Below, in pieces: positions 52,565 to 61,607 of a stretch of 64,000 nucleotides of DNA (position 1 is its first letter; each line of letters starts with the position of its first letter). Source of the DNA: Thalassobius sp047123305. GTDB lineage: Bacteria; Pseudomonadota; Alphaproteobacteria; Rhodobacterales; Rhodobacteraceae. The notes under the pieces were generated by a model. It was not told the DNA's origin. It worked only from the letters and a program-made list of their open reading frames with translations, and did no database searches. The DNA lies in NCBI RefSeq assembly GCF_047123305.1, contig NZ_CP138918.1:2418001-2482000 (forward strand), given 5' to 3'. The position numbers and the translations under genes were made by a program.

Positions 52565-53254
52565 ATGAAAACGGCCTTTAGGGATGTGAAAGACGACATT
52601 CGCCGCCGGATTGTTCAGGGCGTTTGGGGGGCAGGTGATCTGTTGCCCAGTGAGGTGGCGCTGGCGGAGGAATTCCAATGTGCCCGCGCAACTGTGAACC
52701 GCGCGATGCGTGAACTGGCCGAAGAGGGGTTGGTTGAACGCAAACGCAAGGCCGGCACGCGGGTGTTGGCGTCGCCCGTGCGGCAGGCGCGGTTCCACAT
52801 TCCCATTGTTCGAAATGAGATTGAAAGCGGCGGTGCAATCTACCGCTACGCTTTGGTCAGCCGCGAGGTCATCCCGACACCTGATTGGCTGCGGGCGCGT
52901 CTGGGGCTGGAACAGGGTGGGCAGGTGCTGCATCTGACCTGCATGCACTACGCAGACAGCAGCCCCTATCAGTTTGAGGATCGCTGGATCAATCTCGCCG
53001 CTCTGCCGCAGGCGGCAGAGGCAGATTTCACCACCGTCGGTCCCAATGAATGGTTGATCGCTGAGGTGCCCTATTCAGATGCTGAGATCAGTTTTTCGGC
53101 CATGACTGCTGAGGCCGAGGTTGCGCAGCATCTGGGCTGTGGGGTGGGCGATCCCCTGTTTCTGGCCGAGCGGTCAACCTGGTTTGAAGAGCGTGCGATC
53201 ACCCATGTCCGTCTGGCATTTCATCGCGGCTACCGGATGACAACGCGCTACTGA
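52565..53254 (+). CDS. hutC: Histidine utilisation repressor (GntR/HutC type)
   Basis: A 229-residue GntR-family repressor: DNA-binding winged helix (LLPSEVALAEEFQCARATVN, RAMRELAEEGLVERKRKAGT) and a UTRA effector domain (LHLTCMHYADSSPYQFEDRW, FLAERSTWFEERAITHVRLA), the form that binds urocanate in known HutC proteins. It lies upstream of, and convergent with, hutF, with only 3 bases between stops. It probably controls the whole locus through the palindrome between hutF and hutI. Confidence 0.93.
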   Translation: MKTAFRDVKDDIRRRIVQGVWGAGDLLPSEVALAEEFQCARATVNRAMRELAEEGLVERKRKAGTRVLASPVRQARFHIPIVRNEIESGGAIYRYALVSREVIPTPDWLRARLGLEQGGQVLHLTCMHYADSSPYQFEDRWINLAALPQAAEADFTTVGPNEWLIAEVPYSDAEISFSAMTAEAEVAQHLGCGVGDPLFLAERSTWFEERAITHVRLAFHRGYRMTTRY

Positions 53255-53257
53255 GGG

Positions 53258-54622
53258 TCACAGCCCGTCCCGCAGCGTGCGAACCGCTTTGCGATAGGCA
53301 TTGGTGATTTCCGCCCGTCGGATGTGTTGGCCTTCCTGCACCAGATGCCGCCCCGCCGCCCAGACGTCTGAAATCATTCGATTGTCCCCGGTGAAGGCGA
53401 AACTGTCGAGCAGCGTGTCCTTCTGAAGACCTTCGAGATCAATATGTTGCGTGTTCAGCGCCAAGAGGTCTGCCCAGCCGCCAACCTCCAGACATCCGCT
53501 GCCTCGCCCCGCGGCCTGGGCGCCTCCATGGCAGATCGCCTCAAACAGACGGCGACCAGTGGAGTGTTCTGCGGTTGCCATTGCTGCGCGAGAATGATCC
53601 CGGAGGCGCTGGCTGGTGTCCAGCTGGCGCAGCTCTTCGGCCAGCGATATTCGAATGTTGCTGTCGGACCCGATCGACATGCGGCCGCCCGCATCCCCCC
53701 AGCGGATGCCGTCAAAGACACCGTCACCCAGCGAGGCTTCGGTCAGGGGGCAGAGCCCCGCCACCACGCCGGTTTTGGCCAGCGTGTCGGTTTCTTTCGG
53801 CGTCATTTGCGTCAGGTGGATCAGACACCAACGCGGGTCCAGCGGCAGATTGTCCAATGCCCAATCCACCGGGCGGGCACCCCAATGCGCTTGGACTTCC
53901 TCCACCTCTGGGATCTGTTCGGCCAGATGCAGGTGGACTGGCCCTTCAGCCACCCAACCGGCGGCGCGCCTCAGATCCTCCTGCGAGACGGCCCGCAGGG
54001 AATGTGGGGCAACACCAAGTACGGTGTCGGCGGGCAGGGTTCCTAATGCAGCCCTGCTGGCCTCTATCAATCGGGCAAATTGGTCGGGATCATTGCCAAA
54101 CCGCACTTGTCCAGGCGCAAGAGGGCGCTGATCGCAGCCGCCAAATTGATAGTGAACTGGCAATAAGGTCAGGCCGACCCCGCTGGTTTCCGCTGCTGCT
54201 GCAATCCGTTCCGCCATTTCGCCAAGCCGGTCATAGGCACGGCCACCCGGTTGGTGATGCAGGTAGTGAAACTCCACGTTTGTCGCAAAGCCCGCTTCCA
54301 GCATTTCCATCTGAACCAGGGCGGCGATTGCCTGCACCTGATCGGGTGTCAGCGCGTCAAGGAAGCGGAACATCAGATGCCGCCAGGTCCAGAAGCTGTC
54401 TGATTTGCTGGCGCCACGCTGTTCTGTCAGCCCCGCCATCGCGCGTTGAAAGGCATGGCTGTGACTGTTGGCAGGGGCTGGCAGCAACGCGCCGACACAG
54501 TGCCCGACAGGCGGGCTGTCTGGGGTGACACTGGCGATGCGGCCATCGGCCCCAACCTCAACACGCACGTCTTTGGCCCAACCATCTGCGGTGAGCGCCT
54601 GCTCTGCCCAAATCACATTCAT
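53258..54622 (-). CDS. hutF: Formimidoylglutamate deiminase
   Basis: Removes ammonia from N-formimidoyl-glutamate to give N-formyl-glutamate, for HutG. A 454-residue amidohydrolase: the metal-binding HSHAFQRAMAGL, the EFHYLHHQPGG-type region (VEFHYLHHQPGGRAYDRLGE), HLHLAEQIPEVEEV, VAGLCPLTEASLGDG and SIGSDSNIRISLAEELR. It is divergent from hutI, tail to tail with hutC. Presence of HutF defines the five-step pathway rather than the direct HutG formiminoglutamase route. Confidence 0.94.
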   Translation of the reverse strand: MNVIWAEQALTADGWAKDVRVEVGADGRIASVTPDSPPVGHCVGALLPAPANSHSHAFQRAMAGLTEQRGASKSDSFWTWRHLMFRFLDALTPDQVQAIAALVQMEMLEAGFATNVEFHYLHHQPGGRAYDRLGEMAERIAAAAETSGVGLTLLPVHYQFGGCDQRPLAPGQVRFGNDPDQFARLIEASRAALGTLPADTVLGVAPHSLRAVSQEDLRRAAGWVAEGPVHLHLAEQIPEVEEVQAHWGARPVDWALDNLPLDPRWCLIHLTQMTPKETDTLAKTGVVAGLCPLTEASLGDGVFDGIRWGDAGGRMSIGSDSNIRISLAEELRQLDTSQRLRDHSRAAMATAEHSTGRRLFEAICHGGAQAAGRGSGCLEVGGWADLLALNTQHIDLEGLQKDTLLDSFAFTGDNRMISDVWAAGRHLVQEGQHIRRAEITNAYRKAVRTLRDGL

Positions 54623-54645
54623 GGCGGTTCCTTGCTTGACTGATT

Positions 54646-54663
54646 ATTATGTGCAGACATAAT
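54646..54663. promoter_or_regulatory. Candidate HutC operator
   Basis: Inverted repeat ATTATGT-GCAG-ACATAAT in the 77-base gap between the divergent hutF and hutI starts. A half-site-like TAATATGTATG also occurs before hutC (52517-52527). Confidence 0.6.
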
Positions 54664-54699
54664 GCAAATTAATCTGAACTGAGCAAGGGATTCGTCAAG

Positions 54700-55902
54700 A
54701 TGCTCCTGACAAACGCCAGAGTGGCCACTATGACCGAAGGCGAGGCCGTCGAGCCCTATGGGCTGATCGAGGCTGGGGCCGTTGTGGTGCAGGGGGAGCG
54801 TATCCAGTGGGTTGGCGCGGCGGCGGATCTGCCTACTGATTTCCGAGATCAGGAGACAACGGATCTGGAGGGGCGTTTGGTGACGCCTGCCTTGATTGAC
54901 TGCCACACGCATATCGTTGCGGGGGGCAACCGGGCGCGTGAGTTCGAAATGCGTTTGCAGGGGGCGAGTTATGAAGAGGTCGCCCGCGCCGGTGGCGGGA
55001 TTGTTTCAACGGTAAAGGCCACCCGCGCCGCCTCGGAAGTGGAGCTGCTGGCCGACGCGCTGCCCAAGGTGGACGCATTGATCCGCGAGGGCGTCACGCT
55101 GTTGGAGGTGAAGTCGGGCTACGGGTTGGATCTGGAAGCCGAGTTGAAGATGCTGCGGGTGGCTCGTCGGATCGCGCAAGAGCGGCCGGTGCGGGTGAAA
55201 ACCACTTTCCTTGGCGCCCACGCAGTGCCGCCTGAGTTCAAGGGACGCGACGATGCCTATATCGATACCGTCTGTATTCCCGCCCTGCGTGCCGCGCATG
55301 ACGCGGCGCTTGTAGATGCGGTAGACGGGTTTTGCGAAGGTATCGCCTTTCAACCGACACAGATCGCGCGGGTGTTTGAGGTGGCTAAAGAGTTGGAACT
55401 GCCGGTTAAACTCCATGCGGAGCAGTTGTCAAACCTGGGCGGTGCGGCGCTTGCGGCCGGTTACGGCGCGCTCAGCGCAGATCATATCGAATATTTGGAC
55501 CACGCTGGCGTTGCAGCGATGGCGGCGGCCGGCACGGTTGCGGTGTTGCTGCCCGGCGCGTTTTACACCCTGCGCGAAACCCAAGTCCCCCCGATTGACA
55601 GCTTGCGCCGGCAGGGCGTGCCTATGGCATTGGCGACAGATGCTAACCCCGGGTCCTCGCCGCTTACCTCGTTATTATTGACCATGAATATGGGCTGTAC
55701 CCTGTTTCGCATGACGCCAGAAGAGGCCCTGGCAGGGGTTACGCGCAACGCCGCGCAGGCGTTGGGACACTCTGACTGCGGCACAGTTGAAGTTGGCAAA
55801 CGGGCGGATCTTGCCATCTGGGATGTCACTGATCCTGCCGAACTGGCCTACCGCATCGGCTTTAACCCGCTACACAAACGTATTTTTGGAGGTCGCGCAT
55901 GA
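54700..55902 (+). CDS. hutI: Imidazolonepropionase
   Basis: Third step: opens 4-imidazolone-5-propanoate to N-formimidoyl-glutamate. A 400-residue amidohydrolase with the family segments LVTPALIDCHTHIVAGGNRA, EVKSGYGLDLEAELKMLRVA, KTTFLGAHAVPPEF, KLHAEQLSNLGGAALAAGYG and ALATDANPGSSPLTSLLLTM. GCAAGGGA precedes the ATG. Its stop overlaps the hutH start as ATGA. Confidence 0.96.
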   Translation: MLLTNARVATMTEGEAVEPYGLIEAGAVVVQGERIQWVGAAADLPTDFRDQETTDLEGRLVTPALIDCHTHIVAGGNRAREFEMRLQGASYEEVARAGGGIVSTVKATRAASEVELLADALPKVDALIREGVTLLEVKSGYGLDLEAELKMLRVARRIAQERPVRVKTTFLGAHAVPPEFKGRDDAYIDTVCIPALRAAHDAALVDAVDGFCEGIAFQPTQIARVFEVAKELELPVKLHAEQLSNLGGAALAAGYGALSADHIEYLDHAGVAAMAAAGTVAVLLPGAFYTLRETQVPPIDSLRRQGVPMALATDANPGSSPLTSLLLTMNMGCTLFRMTPEEALAGVTRNAAQALGHSDCGTVEVGKRADLAIWDVTDPAELAYRIGFNPLHKRIFGGRA

Positions 55903-57437
55903 GCGTGCTTGAACTGACCCCCGGTGCCGTCACATTGGCACAGCTGGCTGAGGTCTATTGGAACGAAACCGCCGTCTCGCTGGATCCGGCCTGCAAGCCT
56001 GCGGTGGAAGACGCGGCCGCGCGCATCACGGCAGCGGCGGCAGGGGACGCGGCGGTTTACGGCGTGAACACAGGCTTCGGCAAGCTGGCCAGCCTGAAAA
56101 TCGCGCCCGAGGACACGGCCACCCTGCAGCGGAACCTGATCCTTAGCCATTGCTGCGGTGTTGGCGCGCCTGTCCCGCGCCGGATGACCCGTTTGATGAT
56201 GACGCTGAAGCTGTTGAGCTTTGGCCGTGGGGCCAGTGGCGTGCGGTGGGACTATGTCGAACTGCTGCAAGCTATGCTGGCGCGCGGTGTCACCCCCGTC
56301 ATTCCGGCGCAGGGGTCGGTTGGTGCATCGGGCGATCTGGCGCCGCTGTCGCATATGACGGCGGTGGTGATTGGCGAAGGCGAGGCCGAGTACAAGGGCG
56401 AGGTCCTGTCTGGTGCTGAGGCGCTTGCGCAGGCTGGTCTGACACCGATCCAGCTGGGGCCCAAGGAAGGGCTGGCCTTCATCAACGGCACACAGTTTTC
56501 AACAGCCTTTGCCCTGGCGGGGCTGTTCGAGGCCTGGCAATCGGCGCAAAACACGCTGGTGATTTCGGCCATGTCGACGGATGCGATCATGGGCTCGACC
56601 GCACCATTGCAGCCTGAGATTCATCAGCTGCGTGGCCAGCGCGGCCAGATCGAGGCGGCAGCGGCGATGCGTCAGATCCTTGATGGCAGCGAAATTCGCG
56701 AAAGCCACCGGGATGATGACAGCCGGGTGCAGGATCCCTATTGCATCCGCTGTCAGCCGCAGGTGACTGGCGCGGCGATGGATGTGCTGCGACAAGCGGC
56801 TGCGACGCTGGAGATTGAGGCCAATGCCGCAACCGACAACCCGCTGGTGCTGACGGAGGCCGGTCTGATTGTTTCGGGTGGCAATTTCCACGCGGAACCC
56901 GTGGGGTTTGCGGCGGATATGATTGCGCTGGCCGTATCGGAAATCGGCGCGATTGCGCAGCGGCGCATTGCCCTGATGGTGGATCCAACCCTCAGCCACG
57001 ATCTGCCGCCCTTCCTGACCCCAGAGCCGGGTCTGAACTCGGGCCTGATGATCGCGGAGGTGACGACAGCCGCGCTGATGAGTGAAAACAAACATCTCGC
57101 CAATCCCTGTGTCACCGACTCGACCCCAACCTCGGCCAATCAGGAAGACCATGTTTCGATGGCGGCCCACGGGGCGCGGCGTTTGATCCAGATGGTGGCA
57201 AACCTGAACCGGATTTTGGGGGTGGAGCTGCTCTGTGCAGGGCAGGGGATCGAATTCCGCGCACCCTTGACGACTTCGGACCCATTGCAAGCGGCGCTGG
57301 CGCGGCTGCGGCAGGATGTGGCGACGCTTGGAGCGGATCGCTACATGGCGCCCGACCTTGAGGCAGCTGCAACCCTTGTGGCCGAAGGCCAGCTGACCGC
57401 GGCCTGTGGCATTGCCCTACCGGAGCTTGGCGCATGA
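55899..57437 (+). CDS. hutH: Histidine ammonia-lyase
   Basis: First step: histidine to urocanate plus ammonia. The 512-residue protein has the Ala-Ser-Gly triad that forms the MIO cofactor (A143-S144-G145, in GSVGASGDLAPLSHM), an N-terminal VYGVNTGFGKLASLKI and the DSTPTSANQEDHVSMAAHGA region. Length is normal for HutH. Overlaps by ATGA both before (hutI) and after (hutG). Confidence 0.97.
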   Translation: MSVLELTPGAVTLAQLAEVYWNETAVSLDPACKPAVEDAAARITAAAAGDAAVYGVNTGFGKLASLKIAPEDTATLQRNLILSHCCGVGAPVPRRMTRLMMTLKLLSFGRGASGVRWDYVELLQAMLARGVTPVIPAQGSVGASGDLAPLSHMTAVVIGEGEAEYKGEVLSGAEALAQAGLTPIQLGPKEGLAFINGTQFSTAFALAGLFEAWQSAQNTLVISAMSTDAIMGSTAPLQPEIHQLRGQRGQIEAAAAMRQILDGSEIRESHRDDDSRVQDPYCIRCQPQVTGAAMDVLRQAAATLEIEANAATDNPLVLTEAGLIVSGGNFHAEPVGFAADMIALAVSEIGAIAQRRIALMVDPTLSHDLPPFLTPEPGLNSGLMIAEVTTAALMSENKHLANPCVTDSTPTSANQEDHVSMAAHGARRLIQMVANLNRILGVELLCAGQGIEFRAPLTTSDPLQAALARLRQDVATLGADRYMAPDLEAAATLVAEGQLTAACGIALPELGA

Positions 57438-58261
57438 ATATCGTTGAGGTCACCCAGGGTGACAGTCCGATCATCCTTGGCCAACCGCACGGCGGCACCT
57501 ATGTGCCCGATGATATCTTTGCACGGCTTAATGAAAACGGGCAGCAGCTGGCGGACACCGATTGGCATATCGGGCGGCTTTATGACGGGCTGCTTGAGGG
57601 GGCGACGGTGGTGGCGTCAAACATCCACCGCTTTGTGATCGACGCCAATCGCGATCCTGAAGGGGCTTCGCTCTATCCCGGTCAAAACACCACCACGCTG
57701 GTGCCACTTACCGATTTTGACGGCCAGGCGATCTGGCGCGCGGGTCTGGAGCCCACTCCAGAGGGGGTGGCAGAGCGACGTGCGCTTTATCACGCGCCCT
57801 ATCATGCGGCGCTTGCCGCTGAAATCGAACGGGTGAAGGCGCGGCACGGGGTGGCGATCCTTTATGACTGCCACTCCATCCGGTCCGATATCCCCTTTCT
57901 GTTTCCAGGCCAGTTGCCGGTGTTTTCCATCGGGACAAACATGGGGGCAACCTGTGATCCGGCGGTTGAGACCGCTGTAAAAGAAGTTGCTATCGCCGCC
58001 GATGGTTTCGAGGCCGTTACCAACGGTCGTTTCAAAGGCGGTTGGACCACCCGACACTATGGCCGTCCGGTGCAAAATGAACATGCCATCCAGATGGAAT
58101 TGGCGCAGCGCAGTTACATGGAAGAAGCAGCGCCTTGGACCTATCGCCCTGATCGCGCCGAGATGCTGCGGCCCCACCTTCGCAAACTTCTGAAATCCCT
58201 CAATGACCTTGCTCTGTCCGGTGCGCTTTCTGGCGACCTGTCTGACGCGCAGCCCCGATAA
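57434..58261 (+). CDS. hutG: N-formylglutamate deformylase (amidohydrolase)
   Basis: Last step: cleaves N-formyl-glutamate to glutamate and formate. The 275-residue protein belongs to the FGase family: GQPHGGTYVPDDIFARL, DADW-like DTDWHIGRLYDGL, VIDANRDPEGASLYPGQNTT, CHSIRSDIPFLFPGQLPVF and GRPVQNEHAIQMELAQRSYM. It starts inside the end of hutH and precedes hutU by 11 bases. Product of HutF is its substrate. Confidence 0.95.
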   Translation: MNIVEVTQGDSPIILGQPHGGTYVPDDIFARLNENGQQLADTDWHIGRLYDGLLEGATVVASNIHRFVIDANRDPEGASLYPGQNTTTLVPLTDFDGQAIWRAGLEPTPEGVAERRALYHAPYHAALAAEIERVKARHGVAILYDCHSIRSDIPFLFPGQLPVFSIGTNMGATCDPAVETAVKEVAIAADGFEAVTNGRFKGGWTTRHYGRPVQNEHAIQMELAQRSYMEEAAPWTYRPDRAEMLRPHLRKLLKSLNDLALSGALSGDLSDAQPR

Positions 58262-58272
58262 GGAGATCCGAC

Positions 58273-59946
58273 ATGACCGATCCGCGCAAAAACAACCGCG
58301 ATATCTTTCCGCCAACTGGCCCCGAGCTGAATGCCAAAAGCTGGATGACCGAGGCGCCTTTGCGGATGATGATGAACAACCTGCATCCCGACGTGGCGGA
58401 AAACCCTCATGAGCTGGTGGTCTATGGCGGCATCGGCCGCGCCGCCCGGACTTGGCAGGATTTCGACAAAATCGTCGAGACACTGAAAGATCTGGAAGGG
58501 AATGAAACCCTTGTGGTGCAATCGGGCAAGCCGGTGGCAGTGGTCCGAACCCATGCGGATGCACCGCGCGTGTTGATTGCCAACTCTAACCTGGTGCCGC
58601 ATTGGGCTAATTGGGACCATTTCAATGAGCTCGATAAGAAGGGCTTGATGATGTACGGCCAGATGACGGCCGGGTCGTGGATCTACATTGGCACCCAGGG
58701 CATTGTGCAGGGCACTTACGAAACTTTTGCCGAAGCGGGACAGCAACACTATGGCGGCGATTTGACCGGCAAATGGGTGCTGACCGGTGGTCTGGGCGGC
58801 ATGGGCGGTGCGCAGCCACTGGCCGCCGTGATGGCGGGCGCTTGCTGTCTGGCGGTGGAGTGTGACGAATCCCGCGCCGATTTCCGTCTGCGCACCCGCT
58901 ATGTGGATGAAAAAACCGATAGTCTGGACGAGGCGCTGGCGATGATCGACCGCTGGACCAAAACGGGGGAGGCCAAATCCGTTGCTCTGATCGGCAATGC
59001 GGCAGATATCTTTCCCGAGATCCACAAACGAGGCATCCGCCCGGATATCGTGACCGACCAGACCTCAGCACATGATCCGGTGAACGGATACCTGCCGCAG
59101 GGGTGGAGCGTGGCCGAATGGCGCGCCAAAGCGGAAACCGAACCCAAAGCGGTTGAGAAGGCAGCTCGTGCCAGCATGCGCGTTCAGGTCGAGGCGATGG
59201 TCGCGTTCCACAAAGACGGGGTGCCGACTGTCGATTACGGCAACAACATTCGTCAGATGGCGCTGGAGGAGGGGCTGGAGGACGCCTTTGCATTCCCCGG
59301 TTTTGTCCCGGCTTACATCCGTCCGTTGTTTTGCAAAGGTGTCGGGCCGTTCCGGTGGGCCGCGCTGTCTGGCGATCCGGAAGACATCTACAAAACAGAC
59401 GCTGCGATGAAGAAACTGTTCCCCGAGAACAAGCACCTGCACAACTGGCTCGATATGGCGCGGGACCGGATTGCGTTTCAGGGGCTGCCGGCACGGATCT
59501 GCTGGATTGGTCTTGGCGACCGTCACAAGGCTGGGCTGATGTTCAACGAAATGGTGGCCTCGGGCGAGCTGAAGGCCCCCGTGGTGATTGGCCGGGATCA
59601 TCTGGACAGCGGCTCGGTCGCGTCCCCCAACCGCGAAACAGAGGCAATGAAAGACGGCTCAGATGCGGTTTCGGACTGGCCGTTGCTGAATGCATTGATC
59701 AACACGGCCTCAGGCGCAACCTGGGTCAGCCTGCATCACGGCGGGGGGGTCGGCATGGGATTCAGCCAGCACTCGGGTGTGGTGATTTGCGCCGATGGTA
59801 CACCAGAGGCGGCGCAACGGCTGGAGCGGGTGCTGTGGAACGACCCGGCCTCAGGCGTTTGGCGGCATGCGGATGCCGGTTATGACACTGCCATAGATTG
59901 TGCTCACAAACATGGTCTACGGTTGCCGGGAATTTTAGGCAATTGA
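58273..59946 (+). CDS. hutU: Urocanate hydratase
   Basis: Second step: urocanate to imidazolone propionate, using tightly bound NAD as electrophile. The 557-residue protein shows the NAD-binding GGLGGMGGAQPLAAVMAGAC, the active-site region IRPLFCKGVGPFRWAALSGD, ARICWIGLGDRHKAGLMFNE and the C-terminal GVGMGFSQHSGVVICADG. An AAGGAG site precedes the ATG. Last gene of the hutI-hutH-hutG-hutU operon. Confidence 0.97.
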   Translation: MTDPRKNNRDIFPPTGPELNAKSWMTEAPLRMMMNNLHPDVAENPHELVVYGGIGRAARTWQDFDKIVETLKDLEGNETLVVQSGKPVAVVRTHADAPRVLIANSNLVPHWANWDHFNELDKKGLMMYGQMTAGSWIYIGTQGIVQGTYETFAEAGQQHYGGDLTGKWVLTGGLGGMGGAQPLAAVMAGACCLAVECDESRADFRLRTRYVDEKTDSLDEALAMIDRWTKTGEAKSVALIGNAADIFPEIHKRGIRPDIVTDQTSAHDPVNGYLPQGWSVAEWRAKAETEPKAVEKAARASMRVQVEAMVAFHKDGVPTVDYGNNIRQMALEEGLEDAFAFPGFVPAYIRPLFCKGVGPFRWAALSGDPEDIYKTDAAMKKLFPENKHLHNWLDMARDRIAFQGLPARICWIGLGDRHKAGLMFNEMVASGELKAPVVIGRDHLDSGSVASPNRETEAMKDGSDAVSDWPLLNALINTASGATWVSLHHGGGVGMGFSQHSGVVICADGTPEAAQRLERVLWNDPASGVWRHADAGYDTAIDCAHKHGLRLPGILGN

Positions 59947-59998
59947 GCTTTCCAACGCTTTAAAAGCCCCCAAATGCCAAGAGCGGTAAACCCAGTCA

Positions 59999-60021
59999 GC
60001 GTCGCACAAAAGGTGCGGCGC
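59999..60021 (+). terminator. Hairpin downstream of the hut operon
   Basis: GCGTCGCAC pairs with GTGCGGCGC (one G-T wobble) around a short A-rich loop. No T tract follows, so termination strength is uncertain. About 50 bases after the hutU stop. Confidence 0.45.
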
Positions 60022-60272
60022 AGATGTATCAAATGGTGACATTGTGATGCGCGGCCGACATGTATTCAGTTGCCTTGGTCAAAACGCCGCACCTCACAAG
60101 TTTACCCGAAAATGGCCTCCGTTCTCTCTAAACAGATGCAATCCTAAGTCGTTTCCCTACTGTGGCGTGGTCACAAGTCTGATGCGGTGGGCTTCAAAAC
60201 GGAAACCCCGTCGCTGCCCTGAGCGCGCCGCCCACCTCTGGAAGCAAACGTAACGAGTAGGGATTACATAAA
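60022..60272. other. Intergenic upstream of the PAS gene
   Basis: About 250 bases with no gene. It presumably holds the promoter for the PAS protein; no clear sigma-70 boxes stand out. Confidence 0.4.
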
Positions 60273-61556
60273 ATGAACATGGAACCGGCCGGAAGTTTCG
60301 TCGCTGACGAAGATCTGGTGCCCCCACGGTTTCGCCCGCGGATCAACGAAGAAGAAGCCTACGGTATTGAAGAGCTTTTCTTCTCTCGCACTGATGAACG
60401 CGGCGTCATCCAATCGTACAACGATACATTTGAACGAATTGCCGGTTTTAACCCCGGCGAATTGCTGGGTGCGCCGCACAAGCTGGTGCGCCATTCCGAC
60501 GTTCCCAAAGCCGTCTTCTGGCTGTTGTGGAACGGGTTGAAGTCGGGTGTCCCGGTTGGCGCCTATGTGAAAAACAGAACCAAAAGCGGCAAGTACTACT
60601 GGGTCTATGCGGTGGCATCGCCAATCACAGGTGGCTTCCTCTCCGTGCGGATGAAACCCTCCAGTGATCTTTTCGCGCAGGTGCAGCAGCTCTATGATGC
60701 CGCACTGCAGGACGAGGCGGATCTGAACCTAAGTCCCGAAGACAGCGCACACCGCCTGTTGGAGAAGCTGCAAGGCCTTGGCTTTCCGTCCTATGCCATG
60801 TTCCAGGCACATGCCTTTTACACAGAGTTTGAGGCTCGGCGCGAGGTGTTGGACCGCCCCAAGGATTCCGTTGTGGCATGCGTGGATGTGATCACCAGCA
60901 ACACCGAGGTGTTCCAGCGCGAATTGGCAATGCTGGCGCGCAAATTTGATCAGGCCGTGCTGTTGATCACAAACATGGAGATCGTCGCCAACAAGCAGCA
61001 GGCGGGGCAGTCGGTTCTGCGCGAAATTGCCCGCAACTACAGTCTGAAGATGCGCGGGATTGAAGCCCACCTTGAGACGGTTCGGGTTGCCGAGACCTAT
61101 GAGGGCATCTGGGGTGTGTCGCGTGACCAGAATTCCTATTTTCTGCTTTGCGCCGCGCAGCTGATGGAAGACATGAACGCCCAGTTCGAAGATCAGGCCC
61201 GTCAGGTCGAAGGTGTTTCAAAGGAACAAGACACTGGATTCCTTCACGGCCTGCTCAACGATTACAAGGCCCAGTCGGTTTCTGCGGTGATGCAAAGTGT
61301 CGAGGCGGCGCTTGCAATCAAAACCAACACCGAGTTTCTGCGCCAGTTGATCCTAACCCTCTCGAACATCCGGATCGCCTGCCGGGTCGAAATGGCCCGG
61401 CTGACGGACACAGTCGGGGGGCTGGGGGAGATCCTGACCAGCCTGGACACCTTCCATTCGGAAGTGGACGCACATCTTAGCAATATCCTGGGGGCTGCAG
61501 ACGAAATCGTCAAAGGTGTCGATCAGTCGATGAACGGATCCGAGGCCGTCTTCTGA
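60273..61556 (+). CDS. Aer-type PAS protein without a chemotaxis signalling domain
   Basis: A 427-residue cytoplasmic sensor. Residues 35-130 form an Aer-like PAS domain: LFFSRTDERGVIQSYNDTFE, RIAGFNPGELLGAPHKLVRH, SDVPKAVFWLLWNGLKSGVP and KSGKYYWVYAVASPI, the type that binds FAD in Aer. Helical region from 150 on (KFDQAVLLITNMEIVANKQQ, GLLNDYKAQSVSAVMQSVEA) resembles a long coiled coil, but there is no MCP hairpin tip, no membrane anchor, no kinase and no GGDEF. It may be a soluble redox sensor working with a separate receptor. Start ATG 60273 follows AGGG at about 10 bases. Confidence 0.82.
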   Translation: MNMEPAGSFVADEDLVPPRFRPRINEEEAYGIEELFFSRTDERGVIQSYNDTFERIAGFNPGELLGAPHKLVRHSDVPKAVFWLLWNGLKSGVPVGAYVKNRTKSGKYYWVYAVASPITGGFLSVRMKPSSDLFAQVQQLYDAALQDEADLNLSPEDSAHRLLEKLQGLGFPSYAMFQAHAFYTEFEARREVLDRPKDSVVACVDVITSNTEVFQRELAMLARKFDQAVLLITNMEIVANKQQAGQSVLREIARNYSLKMRGIEAHLETVRVAETYEGIWGVSRDQNSYFLLCAAQLMEDMNAQFEDQARQVEGVSKEQDTGFLHGLLNDYKAQSVSAVMQSVEAALAIKTNTEFLRQLILTLSNIRIACRVEMARLTDTVGGLGEILTSLDTFHSEVDAHLSNILGAADEIVKGVDQSMNGSEAVF

Positions 61557-61583
61557 TCCGTCCCGATAGGATTCCCGAAACCA

Positions 61584-61607
61584 CAGGGCGGTGTATTACC
61601 GCCCCTG
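61584..61607 (+). terminator. Terminator-like hairpin after the PAS gene
   Basis: GGGCGGT pairs with ACCGCCC around a 5-base loop, with CAG/CTG able to extend the stem. It lies about 27 bases after the stop; only a weak T-rich tail follows. Confidence 0.55.

Noticed and set aside
53575..54528. 317-residue frame opposite hutF
   Set aside because: Arg/Pro/Ser-rich shadow of a clear amidohydrolase gene.
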